DNA of 40,563 nt. Source: Diphasiastrum complanatum. Taxonomy: Eukaryota > Streptophyta > Lycopodiopsida > Lycopodiales > Lycopodiaceae. Where the stretch lies: the NCBI GenBank assembly GCA_029204225.1, contig MU835260.1:1-40563 (forward strand), given 5' to 3'. The notes under the pieces were generated by a model. It saw nothing but the letters and a program-made list of their open reading frames with translations. It was not told where the DNA came from and searched no databases. Below, one piece after another: positions 1-11,109 of the stretch. Position 1 is the first letter of the stretch. Every line of letters begins with the position of its first letter. A program made the translations under genes and the position numbers.

Positions 1-441
1 GGCATTTATGCGCCACTAGTGACTGATTATTTGGGCATTTTTTAGCCAAAATTTTCTAATATCTAGTTATTTACAGGACAATCTGAATTAAATTATTCAC
101 TGGTGAACCTGCTCTACGCGTACACGCATACATATGGAGCTACATACAGGCATAGATGAGACGGATAGAGATATCAAAATTTGTCTTCAAAGCCTGGACA
201 TGAAGGAGTATATTGTCATACAACGTTGCAAACTTCATCGAGATTGCATGTTGCCTTTATGTAAAGGGTACTATGCACACATCCATGCATGAATACGAAC
301 ATGTTTACACTTGACGCATGCAAAAGAAAAACTTCTGAGAGAATTCCAAATCACGAACTTGCTGGAACGAAGTGCTAGATCAGTTCCAAAATCTCAGAAA
401 CAGCACTGCCTTGTCTACATGCTGAAACTAGAAACACTTAC

Positions 442-3400
442 CAGCAGTTTGAGGATCTAAATAAGACTCCTCTGCTGGAGCTGAGGCACTAGATACTCGA
501 GGAAATGGAATCAGACCATGAGCACCAGAATTCCCGACACAAATGTCAGCTAAAGATGGCCTACGAACAACATTAAGTGAATCTCCCATGACATAAACCT
601 TGAAAAGTAGACCACCTGCAAACATGTAACAAGCTCAAGAGTAGACCCTGCCAAATCTACTCAAAGTTCACAATAAGAAAAGCAGAAAGAACATCAAATG
701 CGCATAAAATGTATATGGGCTTACCATGTTTTATGAACTCCTGTACCACGAAAGGTGGGTCCAGCTGAGATAGGCAAGGTACATCATACGCTATTGATAG
801 AGCATGTGAATTTGCAGTTCCATCTGCCAACAACGGTTTTACAACTGCATGACAAAGTTGAGATAAGGAAGCAAGTTCATCAATTTAACAGCATTAATGT
901 CATTCTACCCCTGCCATCCACTGTGAAGCATCACAGTAGAATTCTTCATGTCTGCTTCAATAGTGCAACTTCAAAAAGAGAAGAATTTGTGAAAGCAACT
1001 ACCTTGTATTGAGAATTAACCGACTGCCCAATTAACAAGCTTCAATAACGATAAGTTAAACACACAATAATTCAATAATGTATTCACACAGAAAAAATTC
1101 AAAATATAAAATTCAGAGCTTGAACAAGGTGTGACTGTTTGTGACAAGTATCTAGGTATATTTCAAGCACATTCCTAGCAGATAACAAATTATGAAATGC
1201 CCTAAAGTTCAGCGCATACACTCACACTTAAAATGGGCACATTTCTATTTCTAATTTGAAATAGTATGTCCTTACAAAGCACATGCCACGGTGCTAGTGG
1301 GCCTCTTACCTAGAGGTAGTTTCAAGCCTGCTCTTGTTACCAACTCTGGAGCTGATAAAGAACCACCAGTGACCACGAGCTGCTTTGGGATACCAACCTT
1401 TCCTGAACAGCAAGCCCACTGTCTCTTAGGTTATGGAAATCAACTAAGAAGGGGCCATAGTAACAAACATAATGACAGGCAATCGAGCCTATTTTAAAAC
1501 AGTATATTGAAAAAGCACACTCCAGCAATTACAAGCTGAAAAGACATAACAAGAAGATAGCTCACTGCTAAATTATCAAAACAAGTAGCAGAAATTGACC
1601 AGTATCACATATTATAAAGTAGTAAGTGCTCACAACAACAAAACATAGCTCTGTTCTAGGAAGTCAACCCTGATTAGCTTACTCTCATCTGACTTACCAA
1701 CTACCTTATGCATACTTATTGAACCCAGCTAGAGGACATACAAATCCTCATTTACACGGAATGAGCAACTTGTTAGGAAACATAAAAGGCATTTTTATTT
1801 AGGACATGGTTTCTCTAGCTAATGAAAGTAAGCTTGAGTAAATCGACAAACAGTCAAAGGCGAGGCCCAAAAACCTTATAAACAATAGCAATTAAAATGT
1901 ACAAAGAGCAACATACCGTATTGATGACACAAATTCAGATTTGCAACACCTTGAAGCATTGACTGACGACTACGAAGGTGTTGTATAGCCTCCGGTGGAT
2001 CCAGAACAATAACATCAGGATGCCGTTTCGAGAATACCTGCAAAAAAGGCATAACTTTGATAAGAGATTCCATTGAAAATTTACTGTTGGGTGTAATGCT
2101 CATAAAGCACAGTATTATTTGGAAACCTGAGAACTTACTCATTGTGAAAAATATGCAATCACTTGGGTCTAAAAATTAGAAAAGAACAGCATAGATATGT
2201 AGGAATAATTATCACAAAGTTGCCAAAGCCTAGACGAGTTGTGTGGGTGACAGGGATTTGGTATTTGATGCGTCTGAGACAGATTCTTAAGAACATCTGA
2301 AAACCAGTCTTTGAGGCAGATTCTGCAACTTATAAATGCTCACTCATGAACAATTCACAAAAGCTCAGTCTCTTGCAGAACACTAAAGAAATCCAACAGC
2401 ACTAACAAAAAGTTTTACCTCCAATGCTTCCCGCCAATCACGTCCATATATCTGCCAGACAGGCAATCACAATTTGCAGCAGTCAATAAAAGGTATAGAG
2501 AAGGATGGATCATGGCACATCAAGATGGTGAGTCAACTTTCACATAAAGAAGCAGATATTAGAAATTTGACTTCGTACCTTGTGCAAGATGGCATCAAAT
2601 GGGCCTTGCTCCTCTAACGGTTTATTATGATTGATTGGCACAAATGTGATTCCTTTATTCCTGCATAAAAGGAATTTGATTGCTCAGTTAAACAGCAATT
2701 TAAGGACACAGATATTTTCATCTGCTTGTACCTAGACTGAACCCAATAGGGTACCAACCAGTACTCATTTTTTCAAAGTAAATCCTATAGGCACTAAGAT
2801 TATATAAGGTAAAAAACATCAATATCAGCTGCATGTACTCCTCAAAAGTAGAACACATTGGCCCATGACATGCCCTGAGATATCAATCATACTTTTTGCC
2901 CAACTGGTAATAGAAAAGCCAATGGATCAATATCCGACTCTCAGAAGATTTTTTATTAAATTTGAAAGTCCGAAAAGAATTCCAGCCTTCACTCTGGAAT
3001 ACCTCTTCCTCAAATCTTACAATGTATGTGGGCAGACACAGAAATTCAAAAGAAATATCAATTAGATTCATAAGCTTGAAGAAAATGCTCAATTCGGAAA
3101 CATGCATTTTGTTTCCAGCATCATCTTGAGGATGTCAGTGGCACTTTTACAGCAAAGATAGTGCTAATTCTATAAAGCTGAAGATTGTACATTTCGATTG
3201 GTGTAATCGTCTTCTAGTATCCTTTAAGGTTTCTTCCACTTCAATCTTGGACGTCTTGGTCCCCCAAATCGAGCATTCACTTTAACAGTTCAGACGGGCT
3301 ACCAAGGGTTCTTCAACTTCTGGACGTCTTGGTCCCCCCAAATCGAGCATTCACTTTTAAATTTCAAATAGACTTCCTTGTTGGACCAGATTTAAGACTT

Positions 3401-5601
3401 TTGCTGACATTATTCCAGCCCACCCAACTCAACAGCTGGTAAGATTTAACAGATATGTAGCTCTATCAGAAAAGCAGTTAGCTAGCCTTATCTGAGCAGG
3501 AAGTTCAGCTAGTAGATCACATTAATCCAGGGATAGGATTGGCTTCATCATATAAAATTGTACAATATGTTGATCAGATAATGAGTTGGGGGTCTGGAGC
3601 ATTCTTCGCACTGTAAATTCTATCTCTTCTGATGTGCATGCAATTGTTTATCATCTGTCACTATCACATTCATTTTCCCCTACAGGTATGAAAGCTAACG
3701 TGTTCGACCCAGTTGTGTTAATGATTACAGGCGTCTAGCCAGATGTAGCATCAGAGGAGGGGCACTTTACAATCCTATATAGTCTTAGCTTGATAGAATG
3801 GAGGACCAATCTGCTGCAGCTTATTAGGGGCACAACGTAAAGCATCAAAGACTGATCACCACAGGACGGCAACTAGATTGCTGGAGTTCGTTCAAAAAAA
3901 TATGGCTGGCCCAATGAGAGTTCCCTCATTGAGGGAGCAAAGTATGTTTTAGCTTTCACAGACAATTTCTTAAGAGGGGTGATTGTCCACTGTCTGAAAG
4001 GAAATCAGGAGTTCCTTGATCCATTCAAGATTACTCTAGTTGTTGAAGTCCAGATAGACAATAAGTTCAAGTGCTGAAGAAGTGACACTAGAAGTGAGTT
4101 CACATCAAAGGCACTCAAGGATTACTGCAAGCAGCACAAATCCAGAGGCTCACCTTGGTATCATATGGTCCTTCCCAAAATGGACTTGTCAAAAGGATAA
4201 TAGGACAGAAACAGAAAATCCTATAGCATGTTCCACAAAAGCAAGTTGGATAAGGCATTATGGGCAGAAGCAATGAAACTGCTGCATACATCCAAAATTG
4301 GGGATCACAAACTCTCCAGTCAAGACAACTGGAGACAACCTTTCGGGTAAAGAAGCACAATGTTGATTACTTCAAGGTTTTCAACTGACAAGCCAATGCT
4401 CATATTCCGAAAGAGAAGAGGACTAAATCAGAGCCATAAAGTATCAAGTACATTTTCACTGGCTGTACTCAAGAATCAAAGGAAATTAATCAGTTAAAAG
4501 GTGCTCTTTGAAAAGGACGTGGCATTTGATGAACTCAAAAGAATCAAAGAGCCAGGAAAAACATCTCAAAGAGATATATTTTCACGGGATCCATGGGATT
4601 TCATTCCTGTTGAACGTACTGAATGCTACATCAAAGGAGAACTTCAAGCTCATGAGTAGGACGAGCAGACGATGGGTAATGAATACCTGGGGCATCATGA
4701 GTTGCAATAAGAACTTCAGGAAAACAAACGTCATAAGCCACAGCATCAAACCCCTCATTATAGTGTCCCAGAAATTAAGGGAAAGGACTACTGCTGATCA
4801 TCATGATGGCACGGAATCTCCTGCAGCAGGAGCTAATGAGCGTCTAGGTTGATCTACCACCAGGCAGAGAAGCAATTGGTTCCAACTGGGTCTTCCCAAT
4901 AAAACATAGGCAATTCTTAGGGTTGAAGTTTAAGATAACCGCTGAAGGACATGCCTAAATGCTGGGGGGTCAGCTGTTTTGACACATGTTCACCAACTGC
5001 AAAAGATGTAGGTTGCCTTGTCCGAGTTGGAAATCAAGAAGATTATCACATTCCTCCAGGAATTAGATTAGCTTTGTTTTCGTCTATATGACTTTACAAT
5101 ACTCTGATCAAATAATGAGGCATAAGAGCAGTCTTTACAATACTGATTCTATCTATTCTTACGTGCAAGCAAATGTTTAAGATCTGTCTTTCTATCACAT
5201 TCAATTTTCACTACACTCCTAAGCGGCAAAAAAGAATATAAATGATTGTTTTCAGATTGCAATTTACTATTTGCATATCCATGGATCCAAATTACTTTCT
5301 TTCGATCCTTTCCTAATGTCGTTGTCGGGGCTATGCGACATAAGAAATCATATGGTGAAAAAACGACCACAGTGCAGAAAATTCTCCGGTTCGAAGAACT
5401 TCTAGCAATATAGATGAACTTGAAAGGTAAAAAGAATGATTCATTCTACAATGAAAGAGAAGACAGACATACAAACCTAGCGTATGACTCCAGCTTGGGT
5501 TGCATGAAGCTTTTAGTCTTTTTGGAAGTAAGTGCATATCCCACTGTGAATCTGTGCGAATTGGATCTCTGAGATGAAGGTGAAGATGAGGAAGAGGCCA
5601 T
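442..5601 (-). CDS. ITPK: Inositol-tetrakisphosphate 1-kinase (ITPK), 5' seven exons, partial at window edge
   Basis: ATP-grasp kinase of the inositol 1,3,4-trisphosphate 5/6-kinase family, which phosphorylates inositol phosphates on the way to phytate (family knowledge). Exons on the minus strand are 5601-5477, 2660-2579, 2451-2419, 2037-1917, 1402-1310, 844-725 and 615-442. All junctions are GT-AG and the phase is continuous through 249 residues. Visible family blocks are VGYALTSKK (residues 20-28), EEQGPFDAILHK (58-69), DVIVLDPPEAIQHL (88-101), RSRQSMLQ (102-109), VKPLLADGTANSH (153-165), VVQEFIKHGG (184-193) and FKVYVMGD (196-203). The start is the ATG at 5601 in strong context (ACCATGG); in-frame codons further upstream are not ATG. 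The C-terminal third, with the LFNxDxIR and IDINYFPGY motifs, lies left of position 1. It resembles the plant ITPK2/3 group more than ITPK1. In the usual GxAKSH block the lysine is asparagine here, so activity is not assured. Intron 1 carries a Copia element. Confidence 0.9.
3231..3360. repeat. 75-bp tandem duplication in ITPK intron 1
   Basis: The segment tggacgtcttggtcccc...aaatcgagcattcacttt occurs at 3248-3284 and again at 3321-3360. Related flanking sequence (cttccacttc versus cttcaacttc) makes the unit about 75 bp. It ends just left of the intronic Copia element. No function is apparent. Confidence 0.8.
3379..3684 (+). repeat. 5' LTR of intronic Copia
   Basis: About 306 bp, TGTTGG...CTACA. 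Its 3' half aligns with 5053-5215 (shared islands gatca.ataatgag, ttctatct, tatcacattca). The left border is set by the TG next to the putative target duplication. Confidence 0.7.
3685..3696 (+). other. Primer-binding site of intronic Copia
   Basis: GGTATGAAAGCT immediately follows the LTR end. It matches the Copia initiator-tRNA-Met primer site GGTATCAGAGCT at 10 of 12 positions. Confidence 0.65.
3860..5052 (+). pseudogene. Copia integrase/RT remnant
   Basis: Recognisable in pieces across three frames. GAKYVLAFTDN lies near 3938, at the place of the integrase G-[AG]-KYF-x-TFIDD block. RSDTRSEFTSK (4078-4110) stands for RSDRGGEFTSK, with the glycines lost. ALWAEAMKLL is near 4255, LFEKDVAFDEL at about 4504-4536, and AIGSNWVFPIKH near 4872, which is the RT entry motif. 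Gag, protease and most of RT/RNase H are gone. There are many stops and frameshifts, so it is non-functional. Confidence 0.75.
5053..5215 (+). repeat. 3' LTR remnant of intronic Copia
   Basis: Aligns with the last ~165 bp of the left LTR from ccagga...ttagatt to the terminal CTACA. The 5' half of this LTR is missing and joins directly to the RT remnant. Confidence 0.65.
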
Positions 5602-7020
5602 GGTATCCGCAAGCGCGGATTGCACATCCCGCCCGCCACCAGCACCTCCTTTCGTTGAGCGCACTTCGCCCTTTCTTCGAGTATCTTCCGTGTTGGCGTC
5701 CCTGTCTTCTTCTTGCTTTTAGTTTGCGCCCTTCTCCTTCTAGCTCTCGGCAAGTGCTTTTCCGTTTGCCCGCTCCTTTGTTGCCTTTTCGTACTTATCC
5801 TTGACTCTGTAAATTTGTTTGTATTCCTCAGTCAACAGCTCTCGCGCTGATCCGAGAGAAAATGCAGCTGTGGGCTTCAAATGCAAGGCAAAAAGTACTC
5901 TAATCTAAACTCCTCTCCCTTGCCCCTGCTCGATCAGCACGGAATTTGAAATGCGTAAGAGGCTACTCTGCCTTTAGTAAAAGCATCTATAGCTATTGCT
6001 CGCAGAATATCAGCTCGAGAGAAGAATCTTCCACAGTTCTTTGTTGCCTTCGGCCACTCGTGAGTATACCTTCTTCACAATATTATGAAGAAGATTGGAT
6101 GCGCTCGTCATTTATGTAGAGCACATTTGCAACCGAGCCTCACCCCGATCGATTTGAGGTTTGAAACTTGAAGGCATTCATCAGTACTCACTTACTAAAC
6201 AGTTATCATTTCATCCGTGTTTAACCTCTAGATTTTCCAACCTCTTTCGACATTTTCCTTCCTGATTCCAGATTCCGTTTCAAGCTGCCAGTTAATGCCT
6301 AGCAAAGTTACCAACACATTCACCAATCGCCTTGGTGATAATGAGACTCAAACTGGGATAGGCAAACAGTTGCTAGTGTTTCAATTTGGTATCGTAGTAC
6401 AGATAACAAAATTGGCACGCTCTTCCACTAACTGAGCTCACCTCAGCACAAATTCACAAGCATCCCAGCAATGCCGTACTAGTCCGTAAAATCCACCATC
6501 TCACTTCTCTCAACTCAATCCGGATCCTAGCACCCATATTCGTCAATCTACTTCACCCAACCAGAAAAGCTCATCACCTAGGTGCTTAATTCACCTCAAT
6601 GGCCTAATCCCAGCACAAAGACTCAGTACCAGGCACACTTATGAGCCCGAGAAACTCCATCTAACCCCAAAACTAACCATCCCATTCATCAATCCACCTC
6701 AAAACCTCAAAGCTCACCACCAGCTGCAATCCTGAGTCATTAATCCAATCCAATCCAATCCACCTCAAAAACTCAAACTCAGAAACTCAAAGCTCATCAC
6801 CAGCTGCAATCGTGAGAATGCCATCCATCTCACAACCTCAATCTCAGCATTTGCGAGCACGCCATCTTCCTCATCAATCAATCAATCAATCCACTCACAC
6901 AAAAACATCAACTGCCACCCAAAAAAAAAAAAAACCCACACAAAAACACTCATAACTGACTCAATTTCGCACCTCAAACCTTCATCTCAGCAGCAAAAAA
7001 CCGCCGATCCGGATGCGAAA
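5602..7020. other. Spacer upstream of ITPK, with probable 5' leader and short repeats
   Basis: The first ~300 bp upstream of the ITPK start are GA-rich on the minus strand and could be 5' untranslated leader. The rest is CA-rich and has no convincing reading frame. It includes a partial tandem duplication (aaactcaaagctcatcaccagctg-type units near 6701 and 6783), (CCAAT)n-like and (AATC)n runs near 6742 and 6875, and an A-run at about 6920. Confidence 0.5.
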
Positions 7021-7143
7021 ACAATGCCAATCCTTCCGATCATCCCAAATCACTCCCTCCCCATCCATCCATCGCTCCCTCGATCCAATCCACCAAATCC
7101 AGAAACAGAAACAGGCATGTGTCACGATAGCTTGACCCCGCCA

Positions 7144-7152
7144 TTTTTATAC
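7144..7152 (-). promoter_or_regulatory. Possible minus-strand TATA box
   Basis: The minus strand reads GTATAAAAA in a locally GC-rich setting, ahead of a purine-rich leader-like stretch (7115 down to 6990). It could be a distal promoter for ITPK with a 5'-UTR intron. No spliced leader can be proven from sequence, so this is inference. Confidence 0.25.
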
Positions 7153-7525
7153 GTTCCTGCTCTCCTCCTCACTACCGCTTCAACCGGTATTCCCCCAGGC
7201 CACCCGCCACAGCCCGTCACCCCCTCCCACCGGCTGTGCCGGTTTCCCACTCACGAGGGGCATCTCCCCCAGCATATCCCAATATATCCCTGCCACAATG
7301 GAATATTCCTGGGGTCACCAGACCACCTTTTGGTCGGGATGAGACCCAGTTTTCCCTATGGTCCCATGGAATTTTTTGGGGGTTATATGCCTTTAGTTGG
7401 AGAGTTATATGCCTTTGTAGATGCTTATTACGCTTCTCCTAGCCTCCCTCCCCAAAACCATTCTCCACATAAAGACACCTCCCCTTTTCAAAGCCCGCTT
7501 TGCCTTCACTAGTGCGGCATCAAAC

Positions 7526-7831
7526 GGATCGTATGCTTATGAGCACGTTGTGTTGCACGGATCGTATGCTCGTGAGCACATTGTGCTCTTTTCCAAAGTG
7601 TCTTTTGGATCTGAAAGGATCGTATGCTTGTTTGTGCACATTGTTGTTCTAAACAAAGTGTCTTTTGGATTTGAAAGGATCGTATGCTTGTGCACAATGT
7701 GCTTCTTTCCAAAGTGTCTTTTGGATCTGAAAGGATCTTATGCTTGTGCACATTGTGCTCTTTTCCAAAGTGTCTTAGATCTGAAAGGATCATATGTTTG
7801 TGCACATTGTGCTTTTTTTCCAAAGTGTTGG
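7526..7831. repeat. Six-copy ~56-bp tandem repeat
   Basis: Units begin with GGATCGTATG-like sequence at 7526, 7559, 7617, 7677, 7733 and 7787. Most contain TGCACATTGTGCTC and CCAAAGTGTCTTTTGGAT. The first unit is short and the last is cut. Open frames on both strands here arise from the repeat and are not believed to be genes. Confidence 0.9.
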
Positions 7832-9576
7832 TTTTGAATACGAGGAAAAAAGAAAAAGAAAAAAGGTGGAGCTTGGATCTTGGTACTTATCCACACAACA
7901 GTTCCCTTTCACATGATTATCGAATTTCCCTTATATATGCTTATCGGATTTTAAGATCCACATTCATGATTCTCCAAAAAATTAAAAGTGGCATGAGATG
8001 CTTGGCTTATTCTCACATGGCCTTGACAAAAAAATATTACAGCTCCCTTATGTGATAAAAAGGATGTTCAGGTGCTTTGGCTTATTCCCAAATGCTCTAG
8101 CTGAATTGAAATTTGTAGATCACAATCAATGGCAATGATGTTGAGGTCTTTGGCTTATTCCAAGAATAGTCCACCTTTGCTTTATAGTAGTACTAGTCTT
8201 TTTCAAATGGCATTAAAAAAAAAAAAGGATACCTCCCCCCTAAGGTTCACGCAACTAAAAGATAATTTTATGGATCACTTAAAGATGATGGACTACCTAC
8301 TACAATGCAATTTCTTATGATCTATTGTTAAGTTTAAATTGTCACTAGTATATGCTTTCAATTGGAGTACATTTATCAATGGTAGCTATTTGGATAGATT
8401 TATATTAGGTATTGTCCTTTAATACATTGCACTTGATTGAAAAGCATGAAGCAATGTATTTTCAATTGTGATAGTATGATACTCATGGTTGTGCTCTTAT
8501 CTAAGGGTGGTTGGGGAAGCCAAATCCATTCGTTATCTCCCAAGCCTCCCTGTACAACACTTCTCCACCGTTTGACTAGCGAGAGGGCTACAACTAGCAT
8601 TCCAATCACAATTGAAAATAAGATGCTCAAAAAATCACCATGCATGGTTTTTTGGAAGCACATTAAGTTGTGCTAGCATCATTAAGGACAATATTTAAAC
8701 CCTACAACCAAATAAAAAGTTTAGAAGCTCTAGAGCTTGTGGGCTCCTAGATCTCCCTTATCCACGTAGACATTATTTGAGAGCTCTTTTGGAACAAGAA
8801 TCACTCTTAACTACTTGAAGACAATGAGAAGCCAATATGTGTGTCCTTCCCATACATGTGTTAATGCATCTTGGTTTCCAAGGGGGGCTTGAACTTGGGA
8901 CGATACATGTGTTAATGATGAGACTATGGACATAAGATTTATAACCTAAGTTTGTAGAAACTTAAGAAAACTTGGTAAGTGTAAGGTTAATCCTAAAAGA
9001 TATGTGAGTATAGAGCCAACTTTTTCCCTTGTTATTCTCTATGGAGAACTCTCTTGTTCAACTATATATTGTAAATAAATGTACAATATAATAGGAATTT
9101 GAGCCAATAATACGGTGGGAGCTACCACTAGTTTGATAGTCTTTTACTAGATAAGCATAGCTAAATAAAAATTTTGAGCAAAATGGCACACCTTGCTAGG
9201 AGGCCTATATAAGTCAGTGATGATCAAGATAGCAAAAATGATTCTAGCATATTCAATACAGCCCGTGAGAGAGATAGTTGTACTTTCTACCGTGAAAGGA
9301 AAACAATTTCTTGTGTTTCAAATGGACCACAATAGATTTGTTCTCCACATGAACCGAAAGAAAAGTCGTTACCATTGTCCTGGGGATTTGATGGGTTTTC
9401 ATAAGAGTAGTCACGAGGAAATTTTGTAATTTAGTGAGAAATGGTTTTGTCTTTGAATTTGTAAAGAGGACATGACTGATTGCTAGAGAGAAACAATTTT
9501 CCTTAGTAGAAGAGAATGAGAGAAAATGTGACATGCAAAGATTTTGTGTCTGTCTTGTGGAGTTTTACAACCACTC
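7832..9576. other. Gene-free AT-rich stretch
   Basis: No reading frame with recognisable coding character on either strand. The phrase ggcttattc recurs near 8003, 8080 and 8152, suggesting decayed repeat sequence. It contains the MITE-like inverted repeat annotated separately. Confidence 0.5.
8457..8620. repeat. MITE-like inverted repeat
   Basis: Perfect 16-bp terminal inverted repeats: TATTTTCAATTGTGAT at 8457-8472 and its reverse complement at 8605-8620. They enclose ~130 bp with no coding capacity. Weaker inverted similarity extends outward (gattgaaaagcat against atgctcaaaaaatc). No clear target duplication was seen, so the superfamily is not assigned. Confidence 0.4.
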
Positions 9577-10070
9577 TGTTGGGGATTGATTTGTGAAATT
9601 CCAGAGAATTAATGACCAAGAATGGATCCAAATCAGATCCACAAGAGAGATTGGGTGTTAGATTCAATTGATCTACCAATCTACACTATATTAGAGCTCA
9701 TTAGATCAATTTTGCATCAACAAATCTAACAAGAACAATCAACAAACATCAAACTAGGGCAAAAGGGGTTTCACATGTGTGAAAACCTATCCCTGTACGG
9801 CCTGCCAGCAGAGAATAAAGTACTCTAAAGCTAGAATGCAATAGAACCATAAAATCACAAGACTAGCATTGAAATTACTCAAGATATGCCTCCAAAACCA
9901 ATATCTCACTTGCTTGTTGATTATGGCCAAATGAGACTCTATATATACACAAGAGGAAGCTCGAGTTGCTGTTGACTCAATTGGTCTGGCACGTGTGAGA
10001 ATGCCTAGTCACCAAAGGATCCACTAATCACATCAAACTTGGCACATGGTCCATGACTTCCTTGAACTTA
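9577..10070 (-). repeat. LTR-like 3' end of Copia-A
   Basis: Reads ...ATCCCCAACA on the minus strand at its left terminus. It has a minus-strand TATA run (GTGTATATATAGAG, about 9940-9955) placed as in an LTR promoter. It abuts the RNase H remnant with no polypurine tract visible, so the inner boundary is approximate. Confidence 0.5.
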
Positions 10071-11109
10071 TATGTGTTTAGTTCTAGCATGAGTACGTGG
10101 GTTTAGAGGTAGAGCTATGCAGCTCTGATTGTCGCAGGGGAGTATTGTTGGACCGATTTGTGGAAATTGTAGATCCTATGGCAACCTTCTGAGCCAGATT
10201 ATCTCCTTTAATACTGATGTAGCTGCAACGTATTTCTATTTGTTGTTCCATGAAATGGGTCCTCCTGCAAGGAAACAAATATAATATGATGTGGATTTTC
10301 TAGTATCCACGTCTCCTGCCCAGTCTGAATCTGAATATGTAACAAGTGTGAGTACAGCTTCTATATTACCGTCATAGCTCAAAGCATAGTGCTTTGTAGC
10401 TTGAATGTATTTTAGTACTCTTTGCAGAGCCTTCCAATGTTGTAAACATGTATTGAGACAATGTGCTTACCGCATATGCTAGATCAGATCATGTGCAGAT
10501 CATAGAATACATTATAGATCCTATGACAGACTGATAAGGATACTTGCACATTTCTTGCTGATCTTCTTGAGTTCTGGGGCACATGTCTTTGGACAGCTTC
10601 GATCCTGGATCCATGGGTGTGTCTATCGGTTTACAGTCCTCTATGCCATATCTGCGAAGTACATTGGTTAGATAGGGCCTTTGGCTTATAGTAATCCTCC
10701 TGCTCGCGTGATCTTTGTTGATCTCCATACCGAGTAGGTAATGAACTGGGCCTAAATCAATCATCTCAAATTCTGATGAAAGCAAAGATTTAGCTTCATG
10801 CAATAGCTGATTTGAATTGCTGATGATTAAAGAATCATCAACGTATAATGCTATTATAATTATAACATAGCTTGACCTTCTACGTTTGAGATATACATTT
10901 GAGTCTGTGGAGCAAGAAGTGAAATTATGCTGCAACAAGAATTGGTTAATTCTTTCATACCAGGCCCGGGGAGCTTGTTTGAGGCCATATAGTGCCTTGT
11001 GCAATTTACATACCAAATGCTCTTGGCCTTGAAGGACGTAACCTTCTGGTTGATAAATGAATATGTCTTCTTGTATATATCCGTGAAGGAACGCTGTCTG
11101 GACGTCCAT
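10070..11109 (-). pseudogene. Copia-A reverse transcriptase / RNase H remnant
   Basis: The intact stretch 11109-10489 (206 codons) starts with MDVQTAFLHGYIQEDIF. It has [25 protein letters not shown] with the catalytic YVDD preserved, YLLGMEI, and the D-T-P-M connection region. RNase H continues leftward with a stop and frameshift: YSDSDWAGDVDTRKS near 10300 and NPRTHARTKHI at about 10080. The end of RNase H is cut where the LTR-like sequence begins. Confidence 0.85.

Larger units (their letters stand above)
3379..5215 (+). mobile_element. Decayed Ty1/Copia retrotransposon inside ITPK intron 1
   Basis: Plus-strand element, antisense to the host gene. The left LTR starts TGTTGG at 3379 and ends ...CTACA at 3684, followed at once by a tRNA-iMet-like primer site (ggtatgaaagct against the usual ggtatcagagct). 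The right LTR remnant (about 5053-5215) aligns with the left LTR's last ~165 bp and also ends CTACA. Between them is a heavily mutated Copia pol without gag. The flanking 5-mers ttcct (3374-3378) and ctcct (5216-5220) fit an aged 5-bp target duplication. Without it, intron 1 would be roughly 1 kb. Confidence 0.8.

Noticed and set aside
1-441. C-terminal ITPK exon at the left edge
   Set aside because: Scanned on the minus strand for the expected LFNxDxIR and IDINYFPGY motifs and a splice acceptor in phase; none found, so the remaining exons are taken to lie outside the window.
5446-5664. N-terminally extended ITPK start 21 codons upstream
   Set aside because: The codon at 5664 is GTG, not ATG; the ATG at 5601 has a strong initiation context.
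5331-5753. 140-codon minus frame overlapping ITPK exon 1
   Set aside because: Out of frame with the conserved ITPK exon 1 and without family similarity; a shadow frame.
7024-7512. 162-codon plus-strand open frame
   Set aside because: Low-complexity Pro/His/Ser-rich composition from a CA-rich spacer, no recognisable domain, and it overlaps a minus-strand leader-like region.
7421-7837. Open frames on both strands across the 56-bp tandem repeat
   Set aside because: The frames result from repeat units that happen to lack stops; no start context or domain supports them.
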